Below are positions 32,993 through 43,435 of a DNA stretch of 64,000 bases, piece after piece. Numbering within the stretch: position 1 is the first letter of the stretch; the number at the start of each line of letters is the position of its first letter. The notes beneath the pieces are model-generated. The model was not told the DNA's origin. It made no database searches and saw only the letters and a list, made by a program, of their open reading frames with translations. Source of the stretch: Gambelia wislizenii (taxonomy: Eukaryota; Chordata; Lepidosauria; Squamata; Crotaphytidae); NCBI GenBank assembly GCA_030847615.1, contig JAUMIR010000005.1:57935001-57999000 (forward strand), written 5' to 3'. The translations under genes and the position numbers were made by a program.

Positions 32993-33590
32993 GAATCATA
33001 GAACCATAGAGTTGGAAGAGACCACAAGCGCCATCTATTCCAACCTTGCAGGAATACACAATCAAAGCACAACCTACAGATAGCCATCCAGCCTCTGTTT
33101 AAAAACCTCCAAAGATGGAGACACCACCATAATGCGAGGCAGTGTATTCCACTTCCAAACAGCTCTTACTGTCAGGAAGTTCTTCCTAATGTTTAGGAGG
33201 AATCTCTTTTCCTGTAGTTTGATCCATTGCTCCTTGTCCTAGTCTCTAGAGCAGCAGAAAAAAAAGCTTCCTCCATCCTCAATATGACATCCCTTCAAGT
33301 ATTTAAACATGGCTATCATGTCACCTCTTATCCTTCTCTTCTCTAGGCTAAACATACCCAGCTCCCTAAGCAGCTCCTCACAGGGCATGGCTTCCAGACC
33401 TTTTACCATTCTGGTCACTCTCCTCTGGACACGTTCCAGCTTGTCAATATCCTTCTTGACTTGTGTATTCAATTCAAGAACTAGACGCAGTATTCCAGGT
33501 GAGGTCTGACCAAAGCAGAACAGAGTGGCATTATTACTTCCCTTGATCTAGACACTATACTCCTGTCCATGCAGCCTAGAATTGTATTGG
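32993..33590 (-). mobile_element. CR1 3' fragment inserted into a SINE
   Basis: The 3' end gaatcatagaaccatagagttgg is on the left. It extends to the CR1 block around ccatgcagcctagaattg. A short frame (33239-33472) reads [19 protein letters not shown] and [20 protein letters not shown] 1-4 bp ATTT is shared by the flanks, which is barely a duplication. Confidence 0.85.
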
Positions 33591-33665
33591 CGATTCACAT
33601 TGATTTGAACCCTGGTCTCCTGAAATTCTACTCCAACACTCAAACCACTACACTAAGGTGGCTCT
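33591..33665 (-). repeat. Sauria-like SINE, tRNA-like head
   Basis: Minus strand. The inverse of tttgaaccctggtctcc is the B box, and the head ends cactacactaaggtggc. It belongs with 32852-32992. Confidence 0.7.
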
Positions 33666-33797
33666 CTAAGTAGAAAGTATGCTTCTTGCTTCAGAACTAT
33701 GGTTTTTACTCAGGTCATAGAAAAATGTATGTGCAAACAATGTACAAACACACACGTTAACTGATTAACTGCCTAGCCTGAGCTGCTTAATTGACCA

Positions 33798-34334
33798 GGG
33801 GCCTTGTCTAGATGGGCTGTTTACCCAGTCTTGGCCCTGTGTTGGAGTCCTGCAGTCCAGATGACACAGATGACACATTTCCCTGTTTTGCCCCCAGGCA
33901 GTCCGCACAACCCCCAGGGCCAAGACAGGGCTAAGTCAGGATAAACCCTGTCACACCACTTTTTAAAAAACCTAAAAAAAAACACTACAGCTGACAAAAA
34001 TGGTTTAGGCACCATGTGACCGCAGGAGCCCACATTGCCACAGCGGCCCATCACTGCAGCTGTCATGTGCTGTCGCTCCTCCAAAGCCAGGAAGCAGGCC
34101 CACAGCATGTGGCCAGCCTGGTCACATGCAGGAGCCCTTGCTTGCATGCTCCAGGCTGGCTTCATCACTTCAGAGAGTGGGATGTGGGCTGCGGTGGCAG
34201 CTGCAGCAACAGGCTGGCATGGCAATCTGGACTCTATCCCGTGTCATGATGATAAAAGGGGAGGAATGGGCCAGATGCATGGCCAGAATACGTTGGTGGG
34301 GAGCTGGCATATTCTGGCCTGTGTAGATGAGCCC
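33798..34334. mobile_element. TIR miniature element (family A)
   Basis: The left end ggggccttgtctagatggg and the right end ctgtgtagatgagccc are imperfect inverted repeats. It is in opposite orientation to 4049-4556 and shares catgtggccagcctggtcacatg with it. Flanks CAG and TAA do not match. Non-coding. Confidence 0.65.
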
Positions 34335-34464
34335 TAAGAGTTCTGAAATCCCATGATAGCCTGTTTTGTGAGGAGTTAATGTTAAAATGCTCTAAACCCA
34401 TAATAAGTAAAAAGAAGGAATAGTATAGCTACAAGGCTCAACTGCACTTCATTTCTGTAGGAAA

Positions 34465-34690
34465 AAGAAGTCTTGTGGCACCATAAAGGTATAAAATAAA
34501 ACATTTTTTTAAAAGGCTAGTCTTTAAGGGGCCACCAGATTCCTTTTTACATAGAAACAGACCAATACTGCTGTCTCTCTGAAAAAACATGTATCTGAAG
34601 AAGTGTGCTGTAACTTGTGTAAGTTTATGCTGAAATAAACTGGCTAGTCTTTAAAGTGCCACAAGATTCCTGAATTTTATGCTGAAACAG
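34465..34690. repeat. Interspersed repeat of the atctgaagaagtg type
   Basis: Contains agtctttaaagtgccacaag, tatctgaagaagtgtgctg and tgctgaaacagactatcatgg, related to 8165-8420. Origin not determined. Confidence 0.5.
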
Positions 34691-34765
34691 ACTATCATGG
34701 CTATCATATATACAAGGTTGAAACCAAGGCTCTGTTTGTGTGCCACAGCATGTAACCTGAAATTA

Positions 34766-34905
34766 GGGGTGGGGGATATGTGGTCTTCCTGGTGTTATTG
34801 TACTGCAACTCCCACGAGTCCTTACCACCAGCAACACCAGCAAGGAGTCACAAGAACTGTACCGGGGAAAATCTGGAGAGCCACACATTTTCTATCTCTG
34901 CCCTA
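34766..34905. mobile_element. hAT-like miniature element, diverged
   Basis: Begins aggggtgggggatatgtggtc and ends ggagagccacacattttctatc, the inverse pattern seen at 16087-16230, with actgcaactcccacgagtcc in between. Confidence 0.6.
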
Positions 34906-35897
34906 AATAAATATTCTTAGTTGGATATGTCTGTTGTTTGTCCATGACAACATTTGCAAGCCTTACAATGCTCAGGCCAGGATAGCGGAAATAACATCAG
35001 AAGCAGAGCAAAGCTACACAGTACCTTTACATTAGCAGGTCCTTAAGGATACTTTTGGGGAATTAGAATGTACAATGGTAAAAAAAAAATAGCGAGAGAA
35101 AACAAACCACCCATTATTATATTAGTCATCCTAAACCATTTGTAAGCACTACATCTATCTATAATTTCAATTATGTTTGTAAACAAGACCATGGGAAGAC
35201 ACCCATAATTATGATGGCAAAGCTATTTTTTACATTAGCCAAGCAATTGTGTATATTTTGCTTCATGAAATGCAATAAGCAAGCTGGCAATTTATTATTT
35301 TCTGTAAATTGTAGGCAGATTGATCAATCTAACTTCTTCCTTTGTCACCGACTGGATTTAAATGCAGAATCTGTGTTTCTTTTGATAACATAGAATGATA
35401 CAAGGCCCTGAATTAATTTCAGTCTTCTCACCCACAATATCTATATTGACTGCAATCTTCTTGACTGTACAGGTTACAAGAAGGGAAATGTAGCGAAAAG
35501 ACTAGTCCCAGTAGTCTCTCTTATCTGTCTGCTAGTTTATTTTGATATATTGATACCCTACCTTTCTACGATTTATATTCAAAGTACTGTAGTTAAAAAC
35601 CACATCACAAAAGAACATACAGCTAAAAAAGATCTTACAAAACATGTAGAACACAAGCATCATGACACATTCAAATGTAGCATGGATAAATAGATTAAAA
35701 CATTCACTGCAGCAACCATTAAAATGGCAAAAAATTATAAAAACAGATGGCTCTTAAGTGCCAGCTAATCACCCAAAATGAAAGCCCTGGTGGATTCCCT
35801 CAGGGAGAGTATTCCACAATTTAGGTACCATTATAGTACATACCCTGTTTCACTGGAATCATATTAGCTGCTATTACGTAGGGCTACGGTCCTGACC
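34906..35897. other. Mostly unassigned; old repeat near 35540-35850
   Basis: 35540-35850 (gataccctacctttctacg ... ctcagggagagtattccac) looks like a degenerate dispersed repeat. No gene recognised. Confidence 0.35.
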
Positions 35898-36471
35898 ATA
35901 GAATCATAGAATTGTAGAGTTGGAAGAGACCACGAGGGCCATCCAGTCCAACCCCCTGCCACGCAGGAAATCACGATCAAAGCATCCCCGAGGGATAGCC
36001 ATCCAGCCTCTGTTTAAAGACCTCTAAGGAAGGAGACACCACCATGCTCTGAGGGAGTGTGTTCCACTGCTGAACAGCTCTTACTGTCAAAAAGTTCCTC
36101 CTAATGTTGAGGTGGAATCTCTGTTCCTGGAGCTTGCATCCATTGCTCTATGTTCCAGTCTCTGGAGCAGCAAAAAACAAGCTTGCTCCATCCTCAACGT
36201 GACACCCCTTCCAATACTTAAACAGGGCTATCATATCGCCTCTTAACCGTCTTTTTTCCAGGCTAAACATACCCAGCTCCCTAAGTCTCTCCTCATAAGG
36301 CATGGTTTCCAGCCTTTTCACCATTTTAGTCATCCTCCTCTGGACACGCTCCAATTTGTCAATATCCTTTTTGAATTGTGGTGCCCAGAACTGGACACAG
36401 TATTCTAGATGAGGTCTGACCAAGGCAGAATAGAATGGCACTATTACTTCCCTTGATCTAGACACTATACT
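35898..36471 (-). mobile_element. CR1, 3' segment of an inverted insertion
   Basis: Minus strand. The CR1 3' terminus is at 35898 (catagaatcatagaattg), and the segment runs up to 36471 (ORF2 codon block [22 protein letters not shown]). At 36471/36472 it abuts, head to head, the 5' end of a plus-strand CR1. The pair is interpreted as one twin-primed insertion. Confidence 0.85.
36148..36465 (-). pseudogene. CR1 ORF2 C-terminal fragment
   Basis: An open frame of about 105 codons covering [32 protein letters not shown] and [20 protein letters not shown]. It lies downstream of the RT active site, and the rest of the ORF is in the opposite orientation from 36472. Confidence 0.85.
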
Positions 36472-36624
36472 AGATTCCTGCCAGGAAGAAGAAGGAGAGC
36501 AGCTTCTGGACAGCCATTTTGAGTGGGTGAGTTTGAATTTTTTTAAACTGTTGGGAGAGGCTGCTTGTTGCCTAATGGTGCACGAATTACCTAAGAGTTC
36601 TTAGATTACCTAAAAGCTCTCACC

Positions 36625-37597
36625 ATGGACACTGAGGGGACTGCTGCAGTCACCTGCAATGCTTGTGGGATGTTTGGTTTGTTGTCTACGGACGTGGGGA
36701 ACTTCACATGCACCAAGTGCAAGTTGGTAGCCCTCTTGGAGGAGAAAGTCCAGCAGCTGGAGACACGGGTAGCTACACTTCAACAGATTCATGAGCAAGA
36801 GATTTTCCTGGACAGAACAGAACGAACAGTCTTGGATGGGGACTGCACAGAGGAACTGGCTGGGGAGGAGAGGGTCACTTCACTGACACAGGAGGTAGAC
36901 AGCTGGAGGAATGTCACACACAGAACAAGAATATCCAGGGATTCTTCGAGCAGCTTGCAGCTACAGAATTGATTTGAAGCCCTCTCCCTTATCAAGGACA
37001 ATGAGGAAGAACAGCATGGACAGACATCAGGGGCAGAGCAGGGGATCTTGAGAGTAACACCACAAGGAACAGCAGCTGCGAAGCCTCGGGGGAGGCGTGT
37101 GGTGGTGGGGAGGGACTCCTTGCTGCAGGGTACAGAAGCAGTGGTTTGTGGGCCTGACAAGATGTCTTGGGAGGTGTGTTGTCTCCCTGGGGCAAAGATC
37201 CATGATGTGATGGAGAGGCTGACAAGACTGGTCAAGCCTATGGATCATTACCACTTCCTTTTGGTCCATGTGGGAACCAATGATACTGCAAGGCACAGCT
37301 TTCCGAAGATCAGAAGAGATTATGAGGCTCTGGGAAGGAAGCTGAAAGAAATGGATGGACAGGTTGTCATCTCATCAATTCTGCCAGTTGAAGGGCATGG
37401 TCCAGGAAGGGAGAGGAAAATAGCCGACATAAACAACTGGCTCCGTAGATGGTGTCGCCGAGAACAAATTGGATTCTTAAGACCATTGGCTGCGCTTCCA
37501 TGAGGGGGGACTTCTGGCAGGAGATGGGGTGCATCTCATGACAGTTGGCAGAAACATTTTTGCCTACAGTCTCAAGAATTTGATCAGGAGGGCTTTA
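36625..37597 (+). pseudogene. CR1 ORF1: zinc-binding/coiled-coil and SGNH esterase
   Basis: From the ATG at 36625: cysteines in TCNACGMFG and FTCTKCKLVA (PHD/zinc-like), then a coiled-coil-like stretch (EEKVQQLETRVATLQQ). An in-frame TGA at 36970 interrupts it, and the same frame resumes to 37503. The esterase domain has a nucleophile block VVVGRDSLLQGTE, a DDA-like CCLPGAKIHD block and block III HVGTNDTAR. A frameshift near 37495 puts the last block (GDGVHLMTVGRN, catalytic histidine) in the next frame, ending about 37597. CR1 ORF1 proteins bind RNA, and the esterase may act on lipids. The nucleophile block has an extra arginine (GRDS rather than GDS). Non-functional as it stands. Confidence 0.85.
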
Positions 37598-37608
37598 AAC
37601 TGAGTCAT

Positions 37609-38430
37609 ATGGGGGAGGGAGATAGTATTCTGGAAGGCAAAAGGGCTGGAGAAAATAGTCAAACTGTCATAGAAGGAACAAGGCAAACAGTGCAAGGACC
37701 CAACAGTGGGAGGCAAAAAAACTTGCACAGGCAGCAAGTAAAGGGAACACATGGTCTTAGATGTGTCTACAATAATGCACAGAGCATGGGAAATAAGCAA
37801 GATGAACTTGAACTCCTAGCACTACAAAACAAATATGATATAATAGGCATTACTGAAACCTGGTGGGATGCGTTGCATGATTGGAATGTAGGAATAGAGG
37901 GGTATCACCATTATAAGAGAAACAGGCCAAACAGGAAAGGAGGAGGAATAGCATTATATGTCAGGGATATTTATACCACTGAAGAGATCCATGACATCAA
38001 TACTGGAAGCCAGGTGGAGAGGATCTGGATAAAAATTAAAGTGGAGGAGAACAACAGGGATGGTATTATGGGACTCTACTACAGACCCCCAAGTCAGACG
38101 GAGGAATTGGATGATGCCTTTCTAGAACAGATGAACACACACACAGAAAGGAGAGATGTAGTAGTGATGGGTGACTTCAACTATCCTGATATTTGCTGGC
38201 AATCTAACTCAACCAAAACTTCAAGGTCTAGCAAATTCCTTACTTGCCTGGAAGACAATTTCATGGTCCAAAAGGTGGAAGAGGCAACAAGGGTGTCACC
38301 TATTTTAGATCTGATCCTAACCAACAGAGATGACCTGGTTAATGGGTGCAAGTGGTGGGATCCTTAGGTGAGAGTGATCATGTTCTCCTGGAGTTTGTTA
38401 TACAATAGAAAGGAGAAGCAAGGCATAGTC
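37609..38430 (+). pseudogene. CR1 ORF2: APE-type endonuclease domain
   Basis: Frame 37609-38367. Motifs of the exonuclease/endonuclease/phosphatase family: YNNAQSMGNKQDELE, GITETWWD (catalytic glutamate), GLYYRPPSQ, VVVMGDFNYPDICW (aspartate/asparagine) and LDLILTN. A frameshift near 38345 moves the last block (GESDHVLLEF, catalytic histidine) to another frame. This domain nicks target DNA to start retrotransposition. It is continuous with the RT pieces downstream. Confidence 0.85.
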
Positions 38431-39731
38431 AGACACACATTCTTGACTTTAGGAGAGCTGATTTCAATAAACTCAAGGAAATACTGGGGGTGATCCCATG
38501 GTCAGGAATACTAAAAGAGAAGAGACCTCAAGATGGATGGGACTTTCTCAAAAGGGAGATACTGAAGGCACAATTTCAAACAGTACCATTGAGGGGGAAA
38601 AATGGGAGGTGTCTCAAGAAACCAGGATGGATGACTAAAGAACTTTCAACTGAGTTAAGTTTTAAACGGAACATGTATAGGAAATGGAAAAAGGGGGAAA
38701 TCACCAAAGGAGAATTCAAACAGATAGCAAACACGTGTAGGAGTAAAGTCAGAAAAGCTAAAGTGCAGAATGAGCTCAGGATTGCTAGAGAGGTTAAGAA
38801 CAATAAAAAGGGTTTTGGGGGGGGGCATGTCCGCAGCAAAAGGAGGAAGAAGGAAATGGTAGGGCCACTACGCAGAGAAGATGGCAAAATGCTAACAGGC
38901 AACAGAGAAAAGGCAGAATTACTCAATACCTTCTTTGCCTCAGTGTTTTCATAAAAGGAAAAGGGTGACCAACCTGAGGATAATGGAACAGAGGACACAA
39001 TAGGGGAAATCCAGCACAGAATAAGCAAAGAGCTAGTACAGGAATACCTTCTTAATCTAAATCTCCAGGACCAGATGAACTACATCCAAGAGTATTAAAA
39101 GAGCTGGCAAATGTAATCTCAGAGGCATTGGCAGTAATCTTTGAGAACTCCTGGAGAACAGGAGAGGTCCCAGCAGACTGGAGGAGGGTAAACGTCCCCA
39201 TCTTCAAAAAGGGGAAAAAAGACGATCCCAATAATTATCGTCCAGTTAGTCTGACATCAATACCAGGGAAGATTCTAGAGCAGATCATCAAACAGAGAGT
39301 CTGTGAACATTTAGAAGGCAATGCCATAATCACAAAAAGTCAACATAGGTTTCAGGGAAACAAGTCATGCCAGACTAATCTGACCTCTCTCTCTCTCTCT
39401 CTCTCTTTTTTTTTTTTTTTTTTGATAACATTACCAGCTTGGTAGATGAAGGGAACGCTGTGGATATCGCATACCTTTATTTCAGTAAGGCCTTTGACAA
39501 GGTTCCCCATGACATTCTTGCAAACAAGCTTGTAAAATGTGGGCTAGACAAGTTAACAGTTCAATGGATTTGTAATTGGTTGACCGGCCGAACCCAAAGA
39601 GTGCTCAGCAGTGGCTGCTCTTTGTCTTGGAAAGATGTGACCAGTGGGTGCCACAGGGTTCTGTCCTGGGCCCAGTGCTATTCAACATCTTTATCAATTA
39701 CTTGGATGACGGAATTAGGGGCATACTTATC
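38431..39731 (+). pseudogene. CR1 ORF2: linker and N-terminal half of RT
   Basis: Frames 38490-38954, 39128-39445 and 39439-39759. Features: [79 protein letters not shown], then YFSKAFDKVPHDILANKLVK (catalytic aspartate with one preceding residue changed, YLYFSKAF). SGMPQGSV is broken by a frameshift near 39650. The sequence ends before the second catalytic pair. Confidence 0.85.
39385..39423. repeat. (CT)n(T)n tract within CR1 RT
   Basis: About 10 CT units followed by 18 T. The related copy at about 17705-17720 has only a short ctctttttt here, coding for the FF of the RT. The tract is a local microsatellite expansion inside a dead ORF. Confidence 0.9.
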
Positions 39732-41360
39732 AGACTTACTTAAAAACAAATCCCCTTGAAATCAATGGGAGTGATCTGTAAGTAAATATTACTAAGATCA
39801 GACTGTTAAACAGCATCACAAGGTTCTGGTTTGAAGACAGAATCAACACATCTCACTATCCCAAGGCAACATTTGCATTTGGAGATCACAATAGACTATG
39901 GGTATTGTACCAAGAAAAGGTTTAGCACCTCCCTCATAGGCTAATCTTTCCCACCCACCCCTTCTTGATGTGGTTGCAAGGAGTGGACTGAAAGCTTTTG
40001 TGCCTGTTGGTTAATTGCTATAGCTATGCTGTCTGAATCCTAATGTGCTTAATTTTAAATGGTGGCTTCTTGAAAGAAGCCAGCTTCATAAACCATGGAT
40101 TATGATTCACCACAGCTTGTTACCTTTAGGTGACATTACAAAGTCATGGTTCATCCAAAACAGAAACAGAAGCATCCAAATGCTTTACAGTCATGGTAGA
40201 GGATGAGAGTGGAGTATGCTGAAGGAAGGCCAGGTTTCTTCCTATCATGATAAACCAGTGGTGAGTAACTGCTCAGGGGGCAGGGGTGACACCAACACAT
40301 TTTGGCCTTTTTTCTTCTTTTTTCTGTTTTTTAGGAGGTTTGGGGTGGCCTTGGAGGCTAGGAGAAACAAGGATTAGCTTCTAATTATTACATACGTGCA
40401 TCCCTACTATCAATAATCTCACTAAGTCTTGTCTTTTTTAGCTTGTTCCAGAATAGGTGTGGGGGACCTGAGGCCCTGGGGTTTATCTGGTTATCCCAGG
40501 GGCCACAGTCTAGACCTCTGGAGTTTCCTAAAGGGCCATATACTCTTTCCCATGGTGCCATTTAGTGGTTTCTCAGCTTTTGGATGGGTTTCTCCCATTT
40601 TGAAAGGGTCTCCCCTCAAACTTGGTTACAAGGGCATCTTGCGGCTTCCATGTCAGTGGGGAAGTGAATCCTCTCCGGGTTTTAGTCTTAACATTTCAAG
40701 GGGCTATCCAAGGTGCTGAATTCAATCTTCAACCCTAAGTTCTATACCTTGGACAATGCCTTTCAAATTTGGACTAAAATCAAGAGCAGATTCACTGCTC
40801 CAATGATATGGAAGCTTCAAGCTACCACTGTTAATTACAGTAAGGCCTTATGCTAAAATCTGCTGTTATTCTTGGTCCTCCCCTTTTGTCTCGCCTACCC
40901 TAGGCTTGTGGCTTCCCAGAGATCTCCAAAACTGGATTCAGCTGTAGGTCTTAAAGAGGTTTGCCACTCTTGCTCCCCAAAGTTGTCAAAGATTTTATAG
41001 AACAATGATGCCTATAGCTGTAAATGCTTCAAGGAGCAGAACCTCTCAGCAGCCCTTTTGCCTTTTCCCACTGTAGCTTTTCCAGTTGTCTTGCCCACCC
41101 TCTTGGAAGCATGGTGATGACTGCAGTGTCATCCTGTGGCCACATCCAGACATCACAATAAAGGTTTATCACAGGAGTGGGCAAAGTGCAATCTGTTGGT
41201 CCCATGTGGTCCTTGGGACCCCTAAATATAGCCTCTGAAGCTTCCCAAAGCCCCCAGACTCAAATCAGGCTGGTTTTGGGGTGATTTTTTTTTACTTCCA
41301 AATGACACAAAATATGCCACAACTGCAGCAATTTGCTTCTCCTAGACTTGATGAGAATCC
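39732..41360. other. Unassigned with a degenerate repeat at about 40640-40810
   Basis: 39732-39790 is a short dispersed reptile repeat (gaaatcaatgggagtgatctg). 40640-40810 shares motifs with about 53030-53170 and 59455-59540 (a gtgaatcc...ggctatccaaggtgct pattern). No gene seen. Confidence 0.4.
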
Positions 41361-41420
41361 TGCACTGAATATATATACATATATACTGTGTATATATATA
41401 TATATACAGTATTCAGTGCA
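41361..41420. repeat. 60-bp AT-rich palindrome
   Basis: TGCACTGAAT at 41361-41370 is the perfect inverse of ATTCAGTGCA at 41411-41420. Alternating TA/AT between them gives a long imperfect stem. Confidence 0.85.
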
Positions 41421-42354
41421 TATATATGAGGGAAATTAACAAAACATTTATGGGTTGAAATTTTTGCTGTGTGCCCATACTTCCCTTCCCAGCAAAATTA
41501 TGGTAGTGCAGATAGTATCTTTTAATAAAATAGCCTTTGTAAAATACAGGCCATGACTGGGAATGCAAGGAAAATGTTTTCATTAAAATGATAATGGAAC
41601 TGTAAAGTTTTAACACCTCGCATTTTCCCCCCTAAAGCAGAAAGAGGCAAAACTTTGGTCCTGCTCCTTTTCACAACCTCTAAGGAACAGCATGTAATTA
41701 CTTGAGAGTGAACTGAACTGAACTCTGAAACATGAAACAAAGCCCGATTGTGCTAAGAAATTAAGGGATGGGACTTGCTAGGTTTGTCTGAGTCTCATGC
41801 TGATGTGATACTACAGCATTTTGGTGCTCTCAGTGCCACTAACTTTATTTACTATCTTGATCTGCTTTGTATCTGGGTATAACCACAAACCACTGGGCCC
41901 AGAATTTAGTTTGCACATTCGCTAAAAGCCAAACTATGCAATAAACATACAGCATGAAACTGACCCTTCTTTATTTTTCTTACATACCAGTGAGCACACA
42001 GAGCTCTGATTACCATGGATCGGGACTCTCTTTATACTGGTAAGAGTGGTTTAAAACTCCGTTTGAGCCTTTCATTATCCTAAATTTGCTCCCCATCCCC
42101 GTCTGGGTATGGTTCGGTTGATGTCACTTTTAGCCCCACCACAGGGAAAGCAAACTTACAAAAATGAGTCATGTAGGGGGGGGAGGTTTAAACCTCATTC
42201 ACCCACATGCTTACTTATGAGTAAAAAAGAGAGGACTCCACTGCAGGCTACACATCTAAACTTTTGCATAGTTTATCTCTGAGAGCCATTACAGTGCAAG
42301 GCTTAAAATATTGGGTTTGCCTGCATGATTCCCTCTATCCTCAATAATAACTTA
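41421..42354. other. No recognisable gene or repeat
   Basis: Unassigned. A G-run lies at 42177-42183. Confidence 0.4.
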
Positions 42355-42554
42355 TCAACCTATACCTTTGAATGTATATATAAAGAGAACAGTAGAGTAT
42401 TACAAAACCAAATAACTTCACCATCCTCATCCTTTTAAGAATTAATATGGTCTAGTACTTAAGAGTGTTAGACTATGAAGATCAAGGTTCAGATCTCTCC
42501 TCAGTACCATCTCAATACCTTCTCAACCTATACATTTGAATGTATGCATACAAT

Positions 42555-42562
42555 GAATAGAG
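42555..42562. repeat. Left target-site duplication of hAT element (GAATAGAG)
   Basis: Exact 8-bp match to 42925-42932. Confidence 0.85.
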
Positions 42563-42924
42563 CAGTGGTTCTTAACCTGGGGTCCGCAGTCCCCCAGGGG
42601 CCTGCAATGTCCTCACAGGGGGTCTGCAAAGGCTGCTCAGACATGACAAGAGCCAAAGCAAGGCTGGCTGGCTTGTCCTGAGCATTACTGTTCAATCTGC
42701 TCCAGCCACAAACTTGCAGGAAGAAGCAGGAGAAAAGTTTCCCTCCCCCCCGCCGCCAATGCCTGTGAGGGAAGGTTTAATGGATGCTGTAATTGTATTA
42801 TTAATATTATTATTATTATTTGTTGTTGTTGTTGTTAGGGTTTTAAATCTTAAGTCATGGGGGTCTGCGACAACAATAGATATTTAAAGGGGGTCCCTTT
42901 TAAAGAAAAGGTTAAGAGTCACTG
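42563..42924. mobile_element. hAT non-autonomous element, 362 bp
   Basis: TIRs CAGTGGTTCTTAACCT and the inverse of aggttaagagtcactg, flanked by the exact 8-bp duplication GAATAGAG, diagnostic of hAT. It contains (ATT)n and (TTG)n runs at 42797-42837. No transposase. Confidence 0.9.
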
Positions 42925-42932
42925 GAATAGAG
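42925..42932. repeat. Right target-site duplication of hAT element (GAATAGAG)
   Basis: Exact repeat of 42555-42562. Confidence 0.85.
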
Positions 42933-43062
42933 TATTACAAAATCAAATTATCTACTCTTCATTTATCTTCCAAAGAGTTAATATGACACAGTGGTTAGAA
43001 ATTAAGTTAAGTTCAAATCTTTGCTCATGTAGGTGACTCTGAATCTTCTACAGGTGGAGCCC

Positions 43063-43311
43063 TGGTGGCGCAGAGGTTAAATGCCAGTAGTGCAAGTCAC
43101 CACATTGCAGGTTCGATTCCAGAGGGCTCCAAGGTTCACTCAGCCTTCCATCCTTTCATAGGTTGCTAAAATGAGTACCCGGCTTGTGGGGGCAATTAGC
43201 TAACACACATTGGAAACTGTTTAATGCAGTGTAGATGTGAAAATAGCTATTGCTTAAAACAATTTGTAAGCCGCTCTGATAGCCTTGTGGCTGAAGAGCG
43301 GGGTATAAATA

Positions 43312-43320
<9 letters not shown>
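43063..43320 (+). repeat. tRNA-derived SINE, full-length
   Basis: Head gccctggtggcgcagagg (A box) and ggttcgattcc (B box, about 43110), body with ccttccatcctttcatagg and ggggcaattagctaa, tail gtaagccgctctgatagcc ... gcggggtataaataaataa. This SINE type is very common in squamates. Polymerase III promoter boxes are intact by eye. Confidence 0.85.

Positions 43321-43342
<22 letters not shown>
43317..43342. repeat. (AAT)n microsatellite at the SINE tail
   Basis: About 8 AAT/TAA units grown from the SINE's aataaataatt tail. Confidence 0.9.
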
Positions 43343-43343
<1 letters not shown>

Positions 43344-43435
43344 AGTATCCCTTATCTGGAATTCCAAAATCTAAAATACTCCAAAATCCAAAATTGTCCA
43401 CATGGTGGCTGAGATAGGTAGTAGTAATATATGGG
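43343..43435 (+). mobile_element. Tc1/mariner-like MITE end (tatcccttatc type)
   Basis: aagtatcccttatctggaat, ccaaaatccaaaattgtcc and catggtggctgagatagg. The inverse counterpart is at 50835-50935. Only one end is recognisable here. Confidence 0.5.

Larger units (their letters stand above)
36472..39731 (+). mobile_element. CR1, 5' segment (5' UTR to RT), inverted
   Basis: Plus-strand CR1 with a 5' UTR, an ORF1 with an esterase domain, an ORF2 endonuclease and the first half of the RT. It stops abruptly at about 39731, just before the FADD active site (ggggcatactta continues into non-CR1 sequence). Relative to the CR1 at 16505-17750, the part missing between this segment and the minus-strand segment is about 315 bp. 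Confidence 0.85.
42355..43058. repeat. Tandem duplication, 167-bp period, second unit split by hAT
   Basis: tcaacctataccttt begins unit one (42355) and tcaacctatacattt begins unit two (42522). Both contain tattacaaaa-caaat and a tRNA-like stretch (atggtctagtacttaag versus atgacacagtggttag). Unit two is interrupted at 42563-42924. The duplicated unit probably contains part of an old tRNA SINE. Confidence 0.75.

Noticed and set aside
36789..37235. Antisense frame of 148 codons across the CR1 ORF1
   Set aside because: Shadow of the sense-strand ORF1; it has no motif of its own.
42355..43058. CRISPR-like array
   Set aside because: Only two long, diverged units; a vertebrate genome context; simple tandem duplication.
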